A stretch of DNA of 64,000 bases, taken from positions 2,819,501 to 2,883,500 of the forward strand of contig NC_012796.1 in the NCBI RefSeq assembly GCF_000010665.1, in the 5' to 3' direction. The notes beneath the pieces are model-generated. The model worked only from the letters and a program-made list of their open reading frames with translations, made no database searches and was not told where the DNA came from. The stretch comes from Solidesulfovibrio magneticus RS-1 (lineage in GTDB: Bacteria > Desulfobacterota > Desulfovibrionia > Desulfovibrionales > Desulfovibrionaceae). The position numbers were made by a program, and so were the translations under genes. Below, in pieces: positions 54,593 to 64,000 of the stretch; position 1 is the stretch's first letter, and each line of letters begins with the position of its first letter.

Positions 54593-55444
54593 TCAGCCGG
54601 CCAGGGCGGCGGCCAGGCCCAGGGCTTGTTTGACGGCGGCGACGTCGTGGACGCGGTGCAGGCGCGCCCCGCGCCCGGCGCACAGGGCCGAGGCCACGGC
54701 CGTGGCCACGGTGCGCTCGCCCACGGGCAGCCCAAGGAGCGCGCCGAAAAACGACTTGTTGGACAGCCCGAGATAGACCGGCCGGCCAAAGACCGTAAAC
54801 CGTTCAAGATTGCGCAAAATTTCCAGATTGTGCTCCGAGAGCTTGCCGAAACCGATGCCGGGATCAAGGACCACATGGTCCTCAGGCAGCCCGGCCCGAG
54901 TCAGGCGCGTGAGCCCCTGTTCGAAATAGGCCAGGATTTCGCCGATTACATCGTCGTAACGGGGGTCGCGCTGCATGACGTCAGGCCGGCCTTTGGTATG
55001 CATGAGCACGTAGCCGGGCTGGCGCTGCGCAACGACCTCAAGCAGCGCCGGATCGAAAGCCAGCCCCGACACGTCGTTGACCGCGCAGGCTCCGGCGGCC
55101 AGGGCGGCGGTGGCGCAGCCGGCCCGGTAGGTGTCCACGGCAATGGGCATGTCCGGCAGTCGGCGGGCAAGCTCGGCGATGACCGGCACGACCCGGTCGA
55201 TTTCTTCGGCGTCGGTGACAGGCGCGGCCCCGGGGCGGGTGGACTCGCCGCCGATGTCGAGCATGTCGGCCCCTTCCCCGGCCAGACGCAGGCCATGGGA
55301 TACGGCGGCCGCCACGTCGCCGTGGCGGCCGCCGTCGTAGAAGGAGTCGGGCGTGGCGTTGACGATGCCAATGACGCGGTCCCCGGAGCAGTCCAGGGTC
55401 CGCCCGCCGCCCAACCGCCAGATCGAGGCCATGTCCTGCTCCAT
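54593..55444 (-). CDS. folP: Dihydropteroate synthase
   Basis: Condenses 6-hydroxymethyl-7,8-dihydropterin pyrophosphate with p-aminobenzoate in folate synthesis; sulfonamide target. 283 residues from 55444; an ATG at 55432 has a better ribosome-binding site (GGAG at 6 nt) and may be the true start. The first pterin-binding motif GIVNATPDSFYDGGRHGD and the second LDIGGESTRPGA are clear, with AVNDVSGL, LDPGIGFGK and LGLSNKSFFGALLG. It lies between ftsH and cdaA, an arrangement found widely. Confidence 0.95.
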   Translation of the reverse strand: MEQDMASIWRLGGGRTLDCSGDRVIGIVNATPDSFYDGGRHGDVAAAVSHGLRLAGEGADMLDIGGESTRPGAAPVTDAEEIDRVVPVIAELARRLPDMPIAVDTYRAGCATAALAAGACAVNDVSGLAFDPALLEVVAQRQPGYVLMHTKGRPDVMQRDPRYDDVIGEILAYFEQGLTRLTRAGLPEDHVVLDPGIGFGKLSEHNLEILRNLERFTVFGRPVYLGLSNKSFFGALLGLPVGERTVATAVASALCAGRGARLHRVHDVAAVKQALGLAAALAG

Positions 55445-55529
55445 GGAGTCGCCAGGGCCGCTTATGGGCGCAGTGGAACGTATCTGTCGCATGGTGGGCC
55501 GCATAGGCCGGCCAAGCCGCTGGCGCGAG

Positions 55530-57557
<2,028 letters not shown>

Positions 57558-57757
57558 ACTGGAGTCCTCCAGGGGACGGATGGGGCCGAAGCGGCCCGTT
57601 GGTTGTATAAGGCAAAAGTCCTAACACAGGGCCGCCCGACCTGTCCACGCGGGCGCAAACGCCCCCGCCGCGCGCCCGGGAAGGCTTGCCAAGGATTCCG
57701 ATGCCTCATATGTTCACCTATGGTAAGTATCGAGGCCAGGGCCGGCAAGGAGTAGTA

Positions 57758-58129
57758 ATGGCCGAAAAACGAATTTTGACCGTGGATGACTCGGTGAGCG
57801 TGCGTTCCCTGGTATCCAGCGCCCTGCGCCAAGCCGGTTTCGACGTGGTCGAGGCCGTGGACGGCGCCGACGCCCTGGACAAGGTCAACAGCGGCTTCGA
57901 CATGGTCATCACCGACATCAACATGCCCAACATCGGCGGCATCGAGCTGCTGGGACTCTTGCGGGAGCGGCCCGACACCCGGTTCACGCCAGTCCTCGTC
58001 CTGACCACGGAATCGCAAAAAAACCTGCGCGACAAGGCACTGGCCGCCGGCGCTTCGGGCTGGGTGGTCAAGCCCTTCGAACCGGCCAGCCTCGTGGCCG
58101 TGGTGCGACGCTTCATCGGCCGAACATGA
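57758..58129 (+). CDS. CheY-like single-domain response regulator
   Basis: A 123-residue receiver with no output domain. The acidic pocket is D10-D11 (LTVDDSVSVRSLV), the phospho-acceptor D53 (MVITDINMPNIGG), the switch Thr in VLVLTTESQ and the conserved lysine in GWVVKPFEP. GGAG lies before the ATG at 57758. Its stop overlaps the start of the HD-GYP gene (58126-58129), so the receiver may act as a detached input for that enzyme or as a chemotaxis regulator. Confidence 0.92.
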   Translation: MAEKRILTVDDSVSVRSLVSSALRQAGFDVVEAVDGADALDKVNSGFDMVITDINMPNIGGIELLGLLRERPDTRFTPVLVLTTESQKNLRDKALAAGASGWVVKPFEPASLVAVVRRFIGRT

Positions 58130-59529
58130 CGAACCCTTCTCCGCCCGAAACCGAGCCAAACCGCGCCGCCGACGCGGCCATGGCCGACGCCAGCGCCCTG
58201 CTCTTCCACGACGTGCCCGCGGCCGTGTATCTGCGCGCCTTGGACGGCGCGTTTCTGGAGGTCAACAACGCCACGGCCGCCCTTTTCGGCTATGTCGACC
58301 CGGCCGCCTTTCTGGCCGCCATGGCCGACTGCCCGGAACAATTCTACCTCGACCCCAATGCCCGGAAATCCGTTTTGGATGAACTCGCCGCCGGCGGCGT
58401 GGTGGCCGGCCGGCGCTATCAGGCCATGTGCGGCGACGGCTTCGTGATCTGGATCGAGGAATCGGCCAAACGCACGGTTTCACCTGCGGGAGACGTCTTT
58501 TATGTCGGCTTCCTGCGCGACGTCACCGAGGAAAAAAGCACGAGCTGGGCCTTGGCCGAGGCCGAAGAAAAATACCGCACCATTTTCGAAAACGCCGTGG
58601 AAGGGCTTTTCCAGATGACGCCGGCCGGACGCTTCGTCACGGTTAACGGCGCCTTGTCCCGAATGCTGCGTTTTGCCTCCCCCGAAGCTTTGACCGCCCT
58701 GGGCGACGCGGCGGCCAACCTCTTCACCCACCCCGAAGACCGGCAATTCCTCCACGCCGCCCTCAGCGAAACCGGTGTGGTCCGGGCCATGGAAACCGAA
58801 CTGCGGCGCGGCGACGGCACGCGCATCTGGGTGTCTGTCCAGGCCAGGGCCGTGCGTGGCGGCGACGGCGCGGTGGTGCTCTACGAAGGCTCCATGGAAG
58901 ACGTCACCGAACGGCGGCGCTCCCAGGAGGCCCTGCGCCACAACCTCAAGCGCACCAAGGCGCTGTTTCACCAGACCGTCAAATCGCTGTCCACCACCGT
59001 ACGCTTCCGCGACCCCTACACCGCCGGCCACCAGGACTCGGTGGCCCGCCTGGCCACGGCCATGGCCAAGCGCCTGGGGCTTGACCGCGACGCCGTGGAC
59101 TGCATCCAGGTGGCCGGCCAGCTCCACGACATCGGTAAGATCAGCGTGCCCGTGCGCTACCTGTGCAAGCCCGGCCGGCTCATCGGCCTGGAATGGGAAT
59201 TCATGAAGCAGCACGCGGCCACGGGTTATGAAATTTTAAAGGACATCGACTTCCCCTGGCCCGTGGCCGAGATTGTCCTTTGCCACCATGAACGCCTGGA
59301 CGGTTCAGGTTACCCCAGAGGCCTTGGCGGCGAAGAACTGTGCCAGCCGGCCCGTATCCTGGCCGTGGCCGACGTCCTGGACGCCATGGCTTCCAACCGC
59401 CCCTACCGGCCGGCGCTGGGCGTCTCTGTCGCCCTGGAGGAACTGGCCCGTCACCGGGGCACGGCCTTTGACGCCGACGCCGTGGACGCCGCCAGGGAAG
59501 CCGTGAGCGCCGGCGACGTGACCTACTGA
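58126..59529 (+). CDS. Tandem PAS, HD-GYP c-di-GMP phosphodiesterase
   Basis: A 467-residue soluble protein. PAS 1 covers about 20-135 (LLFHDVPAAVYLRALDGAFLEVNNATAALFGY) and PAS 2 about 145-265 (KYRTIFENAVEGLFQMTPAGRFVTVNGALSRML). The HD-GYP domain follows, with QLHDIGKISVPVRYL and HHERLDGSGYPRGLGGEELC, both intact. It should hydrolyse c-di-GMP under control of PAS ligands. The start overlaps the CheY-like gene and the stop is 8 bp before cooA, tying c-di-GMP turnover to the CO-sensing locus. Confidence 0.92.
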   Translation: MTNPSPPETEPNRAADAAMADASALLFHDVPAAVYLRALDGAFLEVNNATAALFGYVDPAAFLAAMADCPEQFYLDPNARKSVLDELAAGGVVAGRRYQAMCGDGFVIWIEESAKRTVSPAGDVFYVGFLRDVTEEKSTSWALAEAEEKYRTIFENAVEGLFQMTPAGRFVTVNGALSRMLRFASPEALTALGDAAANLFTHPEDRQFLHAALSETGVVRAMETELRRGDGTRIWVSVQARAVRGGDGAVVLYEGSMEDVTERRRSQEALRHNLKRTKALFHQTVKSLSTTVRFRDPYTAGHQDSVARLATAMAKRLGLDRDAVDCIQVAGQLHDIGKISVPVRYLCKPGRLIGLEWEFMKQHAATGYEILKDIDFPWPVAEIVLCHHERLDGSGYPRGLGGEELCQPARILAVADVLDAMASNRPYRPALGVSVALEELARHRGTAFDADAVDAAREAVSAGDVTY

Positions 59530-59537
59530 TCCCGCCC

Positions 59538-60188
59538 ATGCGCCTGACCGATTCCGATCTCCTGCGCGACCTCGACAAACCCGAATTTGCCGCCGTGCGG
59601 GCCGCTTTCGTGCCCCGGCACTTCCCCAAAGGCCGGCAGGTGTACGCCCCGCGCGAAGCCCGCAATTCCCTGTTCATCGTGGCCAAGGGCCGGGCCAGGG
59701 TCTACCTGTCCTACAAGGACAAAGAATTCACCATGGCCATCCTGGACGTGGGCGATGTCTACACCACCCACACCCGGGCCTCGGTGGAAGCCCTGGACGA
59801 CCTGACCATCCTCGTGGCCGAGTTGGCCGCCGTGCGCCGTTTCCTGGCCGACATGCCGGCGCTGACCTCCTCCATGGTCAAGGTGCTCGGCGATCTCTTG
59901 TCCCACGCCTTCTCGGTCATTGACGGCCTGGCCTTTCTCGACGTGCGGAAACGCCTCATCCAGCTGCTGCTCTACGAAGCCGAACGGGCCAGCGCCGACG
60001 CCGAGCACATCCTGTGCTTCTCCCATGGGCTCAACATCGAACAGTTGGCCACCATTGTCGGCTCCTCCCGCCAGACCGTGTCGTCCCTCTTAAATGTCCT
60101 CGAACGCGACGGCGTCATCGAGATGCGCGCCCGGGGCGTCATCTGCCTGCCCGACTTGGCCCGCCTGGAAGCCCTGGTCCACGAGTAG
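59538..60188 (+). CDS. cooA: CO-sensing Crp/Fnr-family activator CooA
   Basis: Heme-containing homodimeric regulator, 216 residues. The N-terminal cyclic-nucleotide-like heme domain has the pattern LFIVAKGRARVYLSYKDKEFTMAILDVGDVYTTHTRASVEA; H78 matches heme-ligand His77 of Rhodospirillum rubrum CooA. The position of that protein's redox-switch Cys75 is threonine (T76) here. The C-terminal helix-turn-helix reads NIEQLATIVGSSRQTVSSLLNVLERDGVI, very close to CooA (IGSSRQT). It sits 8 bp after the HD-GYP gene and directly before cooS, whose leader carries an exact CooA-type palindrome. The match rests on these motifs and the neighbours. Confidence 0.9.
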   Translation: MRLTDSDLLRDLDKPEFAAVRAAFVPRHFPKGRQVYAPREARNSLFIVAKGRARVYLSYKDKEFTMAILDVGDVYTTHTRASVEALDDLTILVAELAAVRRFLADMPALTSSMVKVLGDLLSHAFSVIDGLAFLDVRKRLIQLLLYEAERASADAEHILCFSHGLNIEQLATIVGSSRQTVSSLLNVLERDGVIEMRARGVICLPDLARLEALVHE

Positions 60189-60202
60189 TTTCAGAGCGCC
60201 TT

Positions 60203-60218
60203 TGTCGGCAATCTGACA
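60203..60218. promoter_or_regulatory. CooA-binding palindrome upstream of cooS
   Basis: TGTCG-GCAATC-TGACA; its complement reads TGTCA-GATTGC-CGACA, an exact fit to the TGTCA-N6-CGACA pattern reported for R. rubrum CooA sites. It is centred at 60210.5 in the 112-bp gap between cooA and cooS, 90 bp before the cooS ATG. A class II activator position (centre at -43.5) would place the start site near 60254. No better copy is seen near other genes in the window. Confidence 0.78.
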
Positions 60219-60300
60219 GACACGGTCGTCCCCGGATCGTAACCAAGGCCAAACGTCCGCGCGCGCCGGGTCCCCCGGCCTCGCGCCAAGGGAGGATGGC

Positions 60301-62211
60301 ATGGCCAAGGATACGAGAACCATCGAGGAACTGTCGCCGTGGGAAGATGCCCGCCGGATGCTTGCCAAGGCAAAGGACGAAGGCATCGCCACGGTCTGGG
60401 ACCGGTTGGCCGAACAGACGCCGCATTGCACCTTTTGCGACCAGGGGCTGACCTGCAACAAGTGCGTCATGGGGCCTTGCCGGGTGAACCCCAAGGGTCC
60501 CAAGCGCCAACTTGGCGTGTGCGGGGCCGACGGCGACCTGACCGTGGCCCGCAATTTCGGCCGGTTCGTGGCCGCCGGCGCGGCCTCCCATTCCGACCAC
60601 GGCCGCGATCTGCTGGAAGCCCTTGAATCCGTGGGCCAGGGCACGGCTCCGGGCTACGCCGTGCGCGACGCGGACAAGCTGGTCCGGCTGTGCGCCGAAG
60701 TCGGCATCGAAACCAAAGGCCTGGACGCTCCCGACCAGGCCAAGGCCCTGGCCGAGCACTTTTTCGAGGACTTCGGCACCCGCCGCCCCGCTCTGTCGCT
60801 GCTCTCCCGTGCCCCCAAAAAACGCCGGGAAATCTGGGACGCCGCCCGCTCCACCCCGCGCGGCATCGACCGCGAGTGCGTGGAAATGCTGCACCGCACC
60901 CACATGGGCGTGGACTGCGACCCGGTCTCCATCTGCCTGCACGCCGCACGCACGGCCCTGGCCGACGGCTGGGGCGGCTCCATGATCGGCACGGAACTGT
61001 CCGACATCCTTTTCGGCACGCCGCGTCCGGCCACGGTCGAGGCCAACCTCGGCGTGCTTCGCGCCGACAGCGTCAACATTCTGGTCCACGGCCACAGCCC
61101 GGTGGTCTCGGAAATGATCCTGGCCGCCGCCCGCGACCCGGAAATGGTCGCCAAGGCCAAGGCCGTGGGCGCGGCCGGGATCAACGTGGCCGGGCTTTGC
61201 TGCACCGGCAACGAGGTGCTCATGCGCCAGGGCGTGCCCCTGGCCGGCAACCACCTCATGACCGAGCTGGCCCTGGTCACCGGAGCCGTGGAGATGGTCG
61301 TGGCCGACTACCAGTGCGTCATGCCGAGCCTGGTGCAGATCGCTTCCTGCTACCACACCCGTTTCGTCTCCACCTCCGAAAAAGCCCGTTTCCCGGGCGG
61401 CACGCACCTGGAATTCACCCTGGAAAATGCCCGGGACAAGGCCCACGAGGCGGTGGAGCTGGCCATCGAGGCCTTCACCCGACGGGACGCCGGCCGGGTG
61501 GACATCCCGTCCGTCCCGGTGAGCCTGCGCACCGGCTATTCCAACGAAGCGGTCCTTGAGGCCCTGGGCGGTTCAGCCGAACCGCTGTTGGCCGCGATCA
61601 AGATCGGCCTAGTGCGCGGCGTGGTCGGCATCGTCGGCTGCAACAACCCCAAGCTGCCCCATGACGGGATTTTGACCGGGCTAGCCAAGGAACTCATCCG
61701 CCAGGACATCCTGGTGGTGGTCACGGGCTGCGCCACGGTGGCCATGGGCAAGGCCGGACTCATGACCACCGAAGGCCTGGAGCAGGCCGGGGTCGGGCTG
61801 GCCGAGTTCTGTTCCCGGTTCGATCTGCCGCCGGTGCTCCATGTCGGCAGCTGCGTGGACAACTCCCGCATCCTGGCCTTGTGCGGCCTGCTGGCCGATG
61901 CCCTGGGCGTGGACATCGCCGACCTGCCCGTGGCCGCCAGCGCGCCGGAGTGGTATTCGGAAAAAGCCGCCGCCATCGGACTTTACGCCGTGGCCAGCGG
62001 CATCATGACCCATCTGGGCCTGCCGCCCAACATCCTGGGCAGCGAACTGGTCACGGGCCTGGCCCTGGAAGGCTTGGAGGACGTCTTCGGCGCCACCTTC
62101 GTGGTCGAGCCCGACCCGGTCAAGGCGGCCGAGGCCATCAGCCGCCGCATCACGGCCAAGCGCCTGGCCCTGGGACTCAACGACCGTTTCGACGGCGCGG
62201 TTTTTTCTTAA
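60301..62211 (+). CDS. cooS: Anaerobic Ni-Fe-S carbon monoxide dehydrogenase, catalytic subunit
   Basis: Oxidises CO to CO2 (reversible) at the Ni-Fe-S C-cluster. 636 residues; GGAGGA precedes the start. B-cluster cysteines are C52, C55, C60 and C74 (spacing 3-5-14 as in other CooS). For the D-cluster, C43 and C46 form a CxxC; the usual second cysteine next to C52 is threonine, as described for D. vulgaris CODH with a [2Fe-2S] D-cluster. C-cluster ligands: SHSDHGRD, CCTGNEVLMRQG, GCNNPK, GCATVAMGKAG, GSCVDNSRI and APEWYSEKA. Electrons are passed to ferredoxin. cooC follows 4 bp later. Confidence 0.97.
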   Translation: MAKDTRTIEELSPWEDARRMLAKAKDEGIATVWDRLAEQTPHCTFCDQGLTCNKCVMGPCRVNPKGPKRQLGVCGADGDLTVARNFGRFVAAGAASHSDHGRDLLEALESVGQGTAPGYAVRDADKLVRLCAEVGIETKGLDAPDQAKALAEHFFEDFGTRRPALSLLSRAPKKRREIWDAARSTPRGIDRECVEMLHRTHMGVDCDPVSICLHAARTALADGWGGSMIGTELSDILFGTPRPATVEANLGVLRADSVNILVHGHSPVVSEMILAAARDPEMVAKAKAVGAAGINVAGLCCTGNEVLMRQGVPLAGNHLMTELALVTGAVEMVVADYQCVMPSLVQIASCYHTRFVSTSEKARFPGGTHLEFTLENARDKAHEAVELAIEAFTRRDAGRVDIPSVPVSLRTGYSNEAVLEALGGSAEPLLAAIKIGLVRGVVGIVGCNNPKLPHDGILTGLAKELIRQDILVVVTGCATVAMGKAGLMTTEGLEQAGVGLAEFCSRFDLPPVLHVGSCVDNSRILALCGLLADALGVDIADLPVAASAPEWYSEKAAAIGLYAVASGIMTHLGLPPNILGSELVTGLALEGLEDVFGATFVVEPDPVKAAEAISRRITAKRLALGLNDRFDGAVFS

Positions 62212-62215
62212 CGCT

Positions 62216-63118
62216 ATGAACGACAATCCTGTAAGCGCCCCGACCGCAGCCCGTTTGTCCCCGGGTTCCTGGAACGCTTTGACGCAGGGCCTGCCTAGTT
62301 CGGACGGCCAACTCAGGCGGCCGGTCAGAAAAATCGCCTTTGCCGGCAAGGGCGGCGTCGGCAAGACCGCCCTGGCCGCGCTTTTCGGCGACTGGCTGGC
62401 CCGGTCGGGGCAGGACGTGACACTCATTGACGCCGACACGGCCCTGTCGCTGGGCGCGGCCTGCGGTCTGGAACCGGCCGCCCTGCCCGCCTCCCTGGCC
62501 GAGCGCGAGGATCTCGTGCGGGAGCGCATCGGCGACGGCGTCTATCTCAACCTGACGCCCCGGGCGGACGATCTACCCGAGGCCATCCGCGTCGCCGTCC
62601 CGGTCGGCCACGGGCCGCTCTACGCCCCCCGCCCCGGGGCCAAGCGGCTGCTGGTCATGGGCGGGGTCAGCGGCGGCGGCGCGGGTTGCGCCTGCGCCGC
62701 CGGCCATCTGCTCCAGGCCATGCTGGCCCATGTCCTGACCGCCCGGGACGCTTGGACGCTCATAGACTGCGAAGCCGGGGTGGAACATCTGGGCCGGGGC
62801 ACGGTGGCCGATGTGGACGCCTTAGGCGTGGTCAGTGAAGCCTCGGCCCGGTCCCTGGCCGTGGCCGGACGGGTCGCGGCCATGGCCGGCCAGCTCGGGC
62901 TGACCCGGCAAGTCCTGGTTGTCACCGGGGTCGATCAGGCCGGGCTGGCCGCGTTGGCCGCCCTGCCGCCAACGCTGCCGGATGTCCGGGTCGCCTTCCC
63001 CTTCCTGCCAGGGCTGGCCGCCCGCCAGGCGACCACAGGCAGCGTGCTGTCCCTGCCCGAAGTCGGCTTGGCCGACGCCGCCTGCGCCGCCTTGGCCGAG
63101 GCCTTGGGACGGGTCTAA
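62216..63118 (+). CDS. cooC: CO dehydrogenase nickel-insertion accessory ATPase CooC
   Basis: MinD/ParA-type P-loop ATPase that helps load nickel into CooS. 300 residues. The P-loop is G44-T51 (GKGGVGKT), the second aspartate region is TLIDADTAL, and the metal-binding pair is C158-x-C160 (GCACAAGH) in the dimer interface. The P-loop normally lies near residue 10 in CooC; here a 37-residue extension (SAPTAARLSPGSWNALTQGL and onward) precedes it, and no in-frame ATG closer to the P-loop exists. Translation is probably coupled to cooS. Confidence 0.93.
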   Translation: MNDNPVSAPTAARLSPGSWNALTQGLPSSDGQLRRPVRKIAFAGKGGVGKTALAALFGDWLARSGQDVTLIDADTALSLGAACGLEPAALPASLAEREDLVRERIGDGVYLNLTPRADDLPEAIRVAVPVGHGPLYAPRPGAKRLLVMGGVSGGGAGCACAAGHLLQAMLAHVLTARDAWTLIDCEAGVEHLGRGTVADVDALGVVSEASARSLAVAGRVAAMAGQLGLTRQVLVVTGVDQAGLAALAALPPTLPDVRVAFPFLPGLAARQATTGSVLSLPEVGLADAACAALAEALGRV

Positions 63119-63288
63119 GCGGGGGCGCTTCGCGCCCATGGCTATGGCCAACAGCACCCGCTATCGCCCGATCGGGCATGGCGCGCCACGTTCTCTCGCC
63201 CGGCATGCGGACGCAGGAACCGCTCTTTCGTCGGCCACGACGCACGCCCCCCGGAGCACGACGACGCAACGACAGCCAAACATCCCAC

Positions 63289-63324
63289 AAAAAAAGGGAG
63301 CGGCCCGGAAGCCGCTCCCTTTTT
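63289..63324. terminator. Bidirectional intrinsic terminator between cooC and ppaC
   Basis: GGGAGCGGC (63296-63304), loop CCGGAA, GCCGCTCCC (63311-63319), with T5 on the right and A7 on the left. The 9-bp perfect stem with T-runs on both strands serves the rightward cooC and leftward pyrophosphatase transcripts. Confidence 0.93.
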
Positions 63325-63344
63325 GGCGTTTACGCGCTCGAGAA

Positions 63345-64000
63345 CTAGGCGAAAGCCTTCTCGAAGGGCGGCACGACCTGCTTTTTGCGGGACAGCACGC
63401 CGTCGAGCCACACGGAGTCGCCTTTCACTTCGACGCCGAAGGCCTTGGTCACGTAGCTGGGATCGTCGGAGACGATCAGCATCTCGGAACCTTCCTTCAT
63501 GATGTCGGTCAACAGCAGGAAGACGCTGTGGCGGCCTTCGGCCTTGACCTTCTTGCACTCGGCCAACAGGTCGGCCTTGACCGGCTCAAGGATGGACAGA
63601 TCGACGACTTCGAGCTGGCCGATGCCAACCTTCTTGCCGCCCATGTCGAAGTCCTTGTAGTCGCGGAAAACGAGGTCCTTGGCCGGGGTGCCGCCCACGG
63701 CGGACTTGATCTTGAACATCTCGACGCCCAGAGCCATGTAGTCGGCGACGCCAGCGATCTTGGCCAGGGCCTCGACGGCTTCCTTGTCGGCCGGGGTGCA
63801 GGTCGGCGACTTGAACATGACGGTGTCGGACAGGATGGCGCACAGCATGATGCCGGCCATGGGCTTGGAGATCTCGACCTTGGCGCAGTCGTACATCATC
63901 TTGACCACGGTGCAGGAGCAGCCGACGGCCTTGACCAGGATGTCCAGGGGATTGGAGGTGGTCACATCGCCCAGCTTGTGGTGGTCGTAGATGCCGATGA
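63345..64000 (-). CDS. ppaC: Manganese-dependent inorganic pyrophosphatase (N-terminus beyond window)
   Basis: DHH-family (class II) soluble pyrophosphatase. The frame is open through the window end, so the visible 218 residues are the C-terminal two thirds. The DHH motif lies near the edge (IGIYDHHKLGDV), followed by GCSCTVVKMMYDCAKVEISKPMAGIMLCAILSDTVMFKSPTCTPAD, the second metal/phosphate region, and the C-terminal substrate-binding SRKKQVVPPFEKAF with the conserved RKKQVVP. It pulls sulfate activation and biosynthesis forward by removing pyrophosphate, important in sulfate reducers. Confidence 0.95.
   Translation of the reverse strand, partial: IGIYDHHKLGDVTTSNPLDILVKAVGCSCTVVKMMYDCAKVEISKPMAGIMLCAILSDTVMFKSPTCTPADKEAVEALAKIAGVADYMALGVEMFKIKSAVGGTPAKDLVFRDYKDFDMGGKKVGIGQLEVVDLSILEPVKADLLAECKKVKAEGRHSVFLLLTDIMKEGSEMLIVSDDPSYVTKAFGVEVKGDSVWLDGVLSRKKQVVPPFEKAFA

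Overview
The window is a dense, high-GC bacterial chromosome segment. Gene content points to a sulfate-reducing Desulfobacterota of the Desulfovibrionaceae type (Desulfovibrio/Solidesulfovibrio). The main clue is a cooA-cooS-cooC cluster in the order I recall for Desulfovibrio vulgaris, with the CxxC-type D-cluster motif described for that species' CO dehydrogenase. Abundant chemoreceptors, hybrid kinases and HD-GYP/GGDEF proteins, an Mn-dependent pyrophosphatase and the GC-rich codon usage agree. The species assignment is inference. I saw no rRNA, tRNA, CRISPR array, prophage or insertion sequence.

Layout. 1-4.9 kb (minus): DNA replication/repair block dnaX-ybaB-recR-recD2, the last running off the window start. 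4.9-8.7 kb (minus): ilvE, a chemoreceptor and a TPR protein. 8.9-14.1 kb (plus): an HD-GYP protein and a 1298-residue class I adenylate cyclase-like protein with a pentapeptide-repeat module. 14.3-19.9 kb (minus): a small coupled gene pair behind an AT-rich palindrome, pgm, a site-2 protease, a small zinc-finger-like protein, gpmI and rsfS. 20-25.4 kb (plus): phenylacetate-CoA ligase with an ACT protein, then RtcB RNA ligase overlapping a hybrid histidine kinase. 25.5-29.4 kb: an SPOUT methyltransferase, panB, a pseudo-receiver/TPR protein and lgt. 29.5-34.9 kb: a sigma-54 activator, glutaminyl cyclotransferase and Cys-rich protein unit; a candidate small selenoprotein gene; a barrel protein; a YbjQ-like protein; a 685-bp structured gene-free stretch; and two flagellar-style accessory proteins.

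35-46.8 kb: glycosyltransferase 9, a diguanylate cyclase, a GH3 beta-N-acetylhexosaminidase, a chemoreceptor carrying a C-terminal H-NOX heme domain, two glycosyltransferases and a PAS histidine kinase. 46.9-57.6 kb (minus): ftsH-folP-cdaA-cdaR-glmM-galU, a strong terminator, then priA and an HPPD-like dioxygenase. This joins c-di-AMP synthesis to amino-sugar and UDP-sugar supply. 57.7-63.1 kb (plus): cheY, PAS-HD-GYP, the CO sensor CooA, an exact CooA-type palindrome, cooS and cooC, ending in a shared bidirectional terminator with the convergent pyrophosphatase gene (partial at the window end).

The most interesting points are: (1) a 56-residue membrane peptide with an in-frame TGA followed by a hairpin whose GGUC loop lies 18 nt downstream, the same spacing as in E. 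coli fdhF SECIS; (2) the H-NOX domain at the C-terminus of a chemoreceptor; (3) the CooA operator and compact CO regulon next to a c-di-GMP enzyme; (4) a palindromic operator overlapping a near-leaderless promoter; (5) a gene-free stretch rich in inverted and direct repeats.
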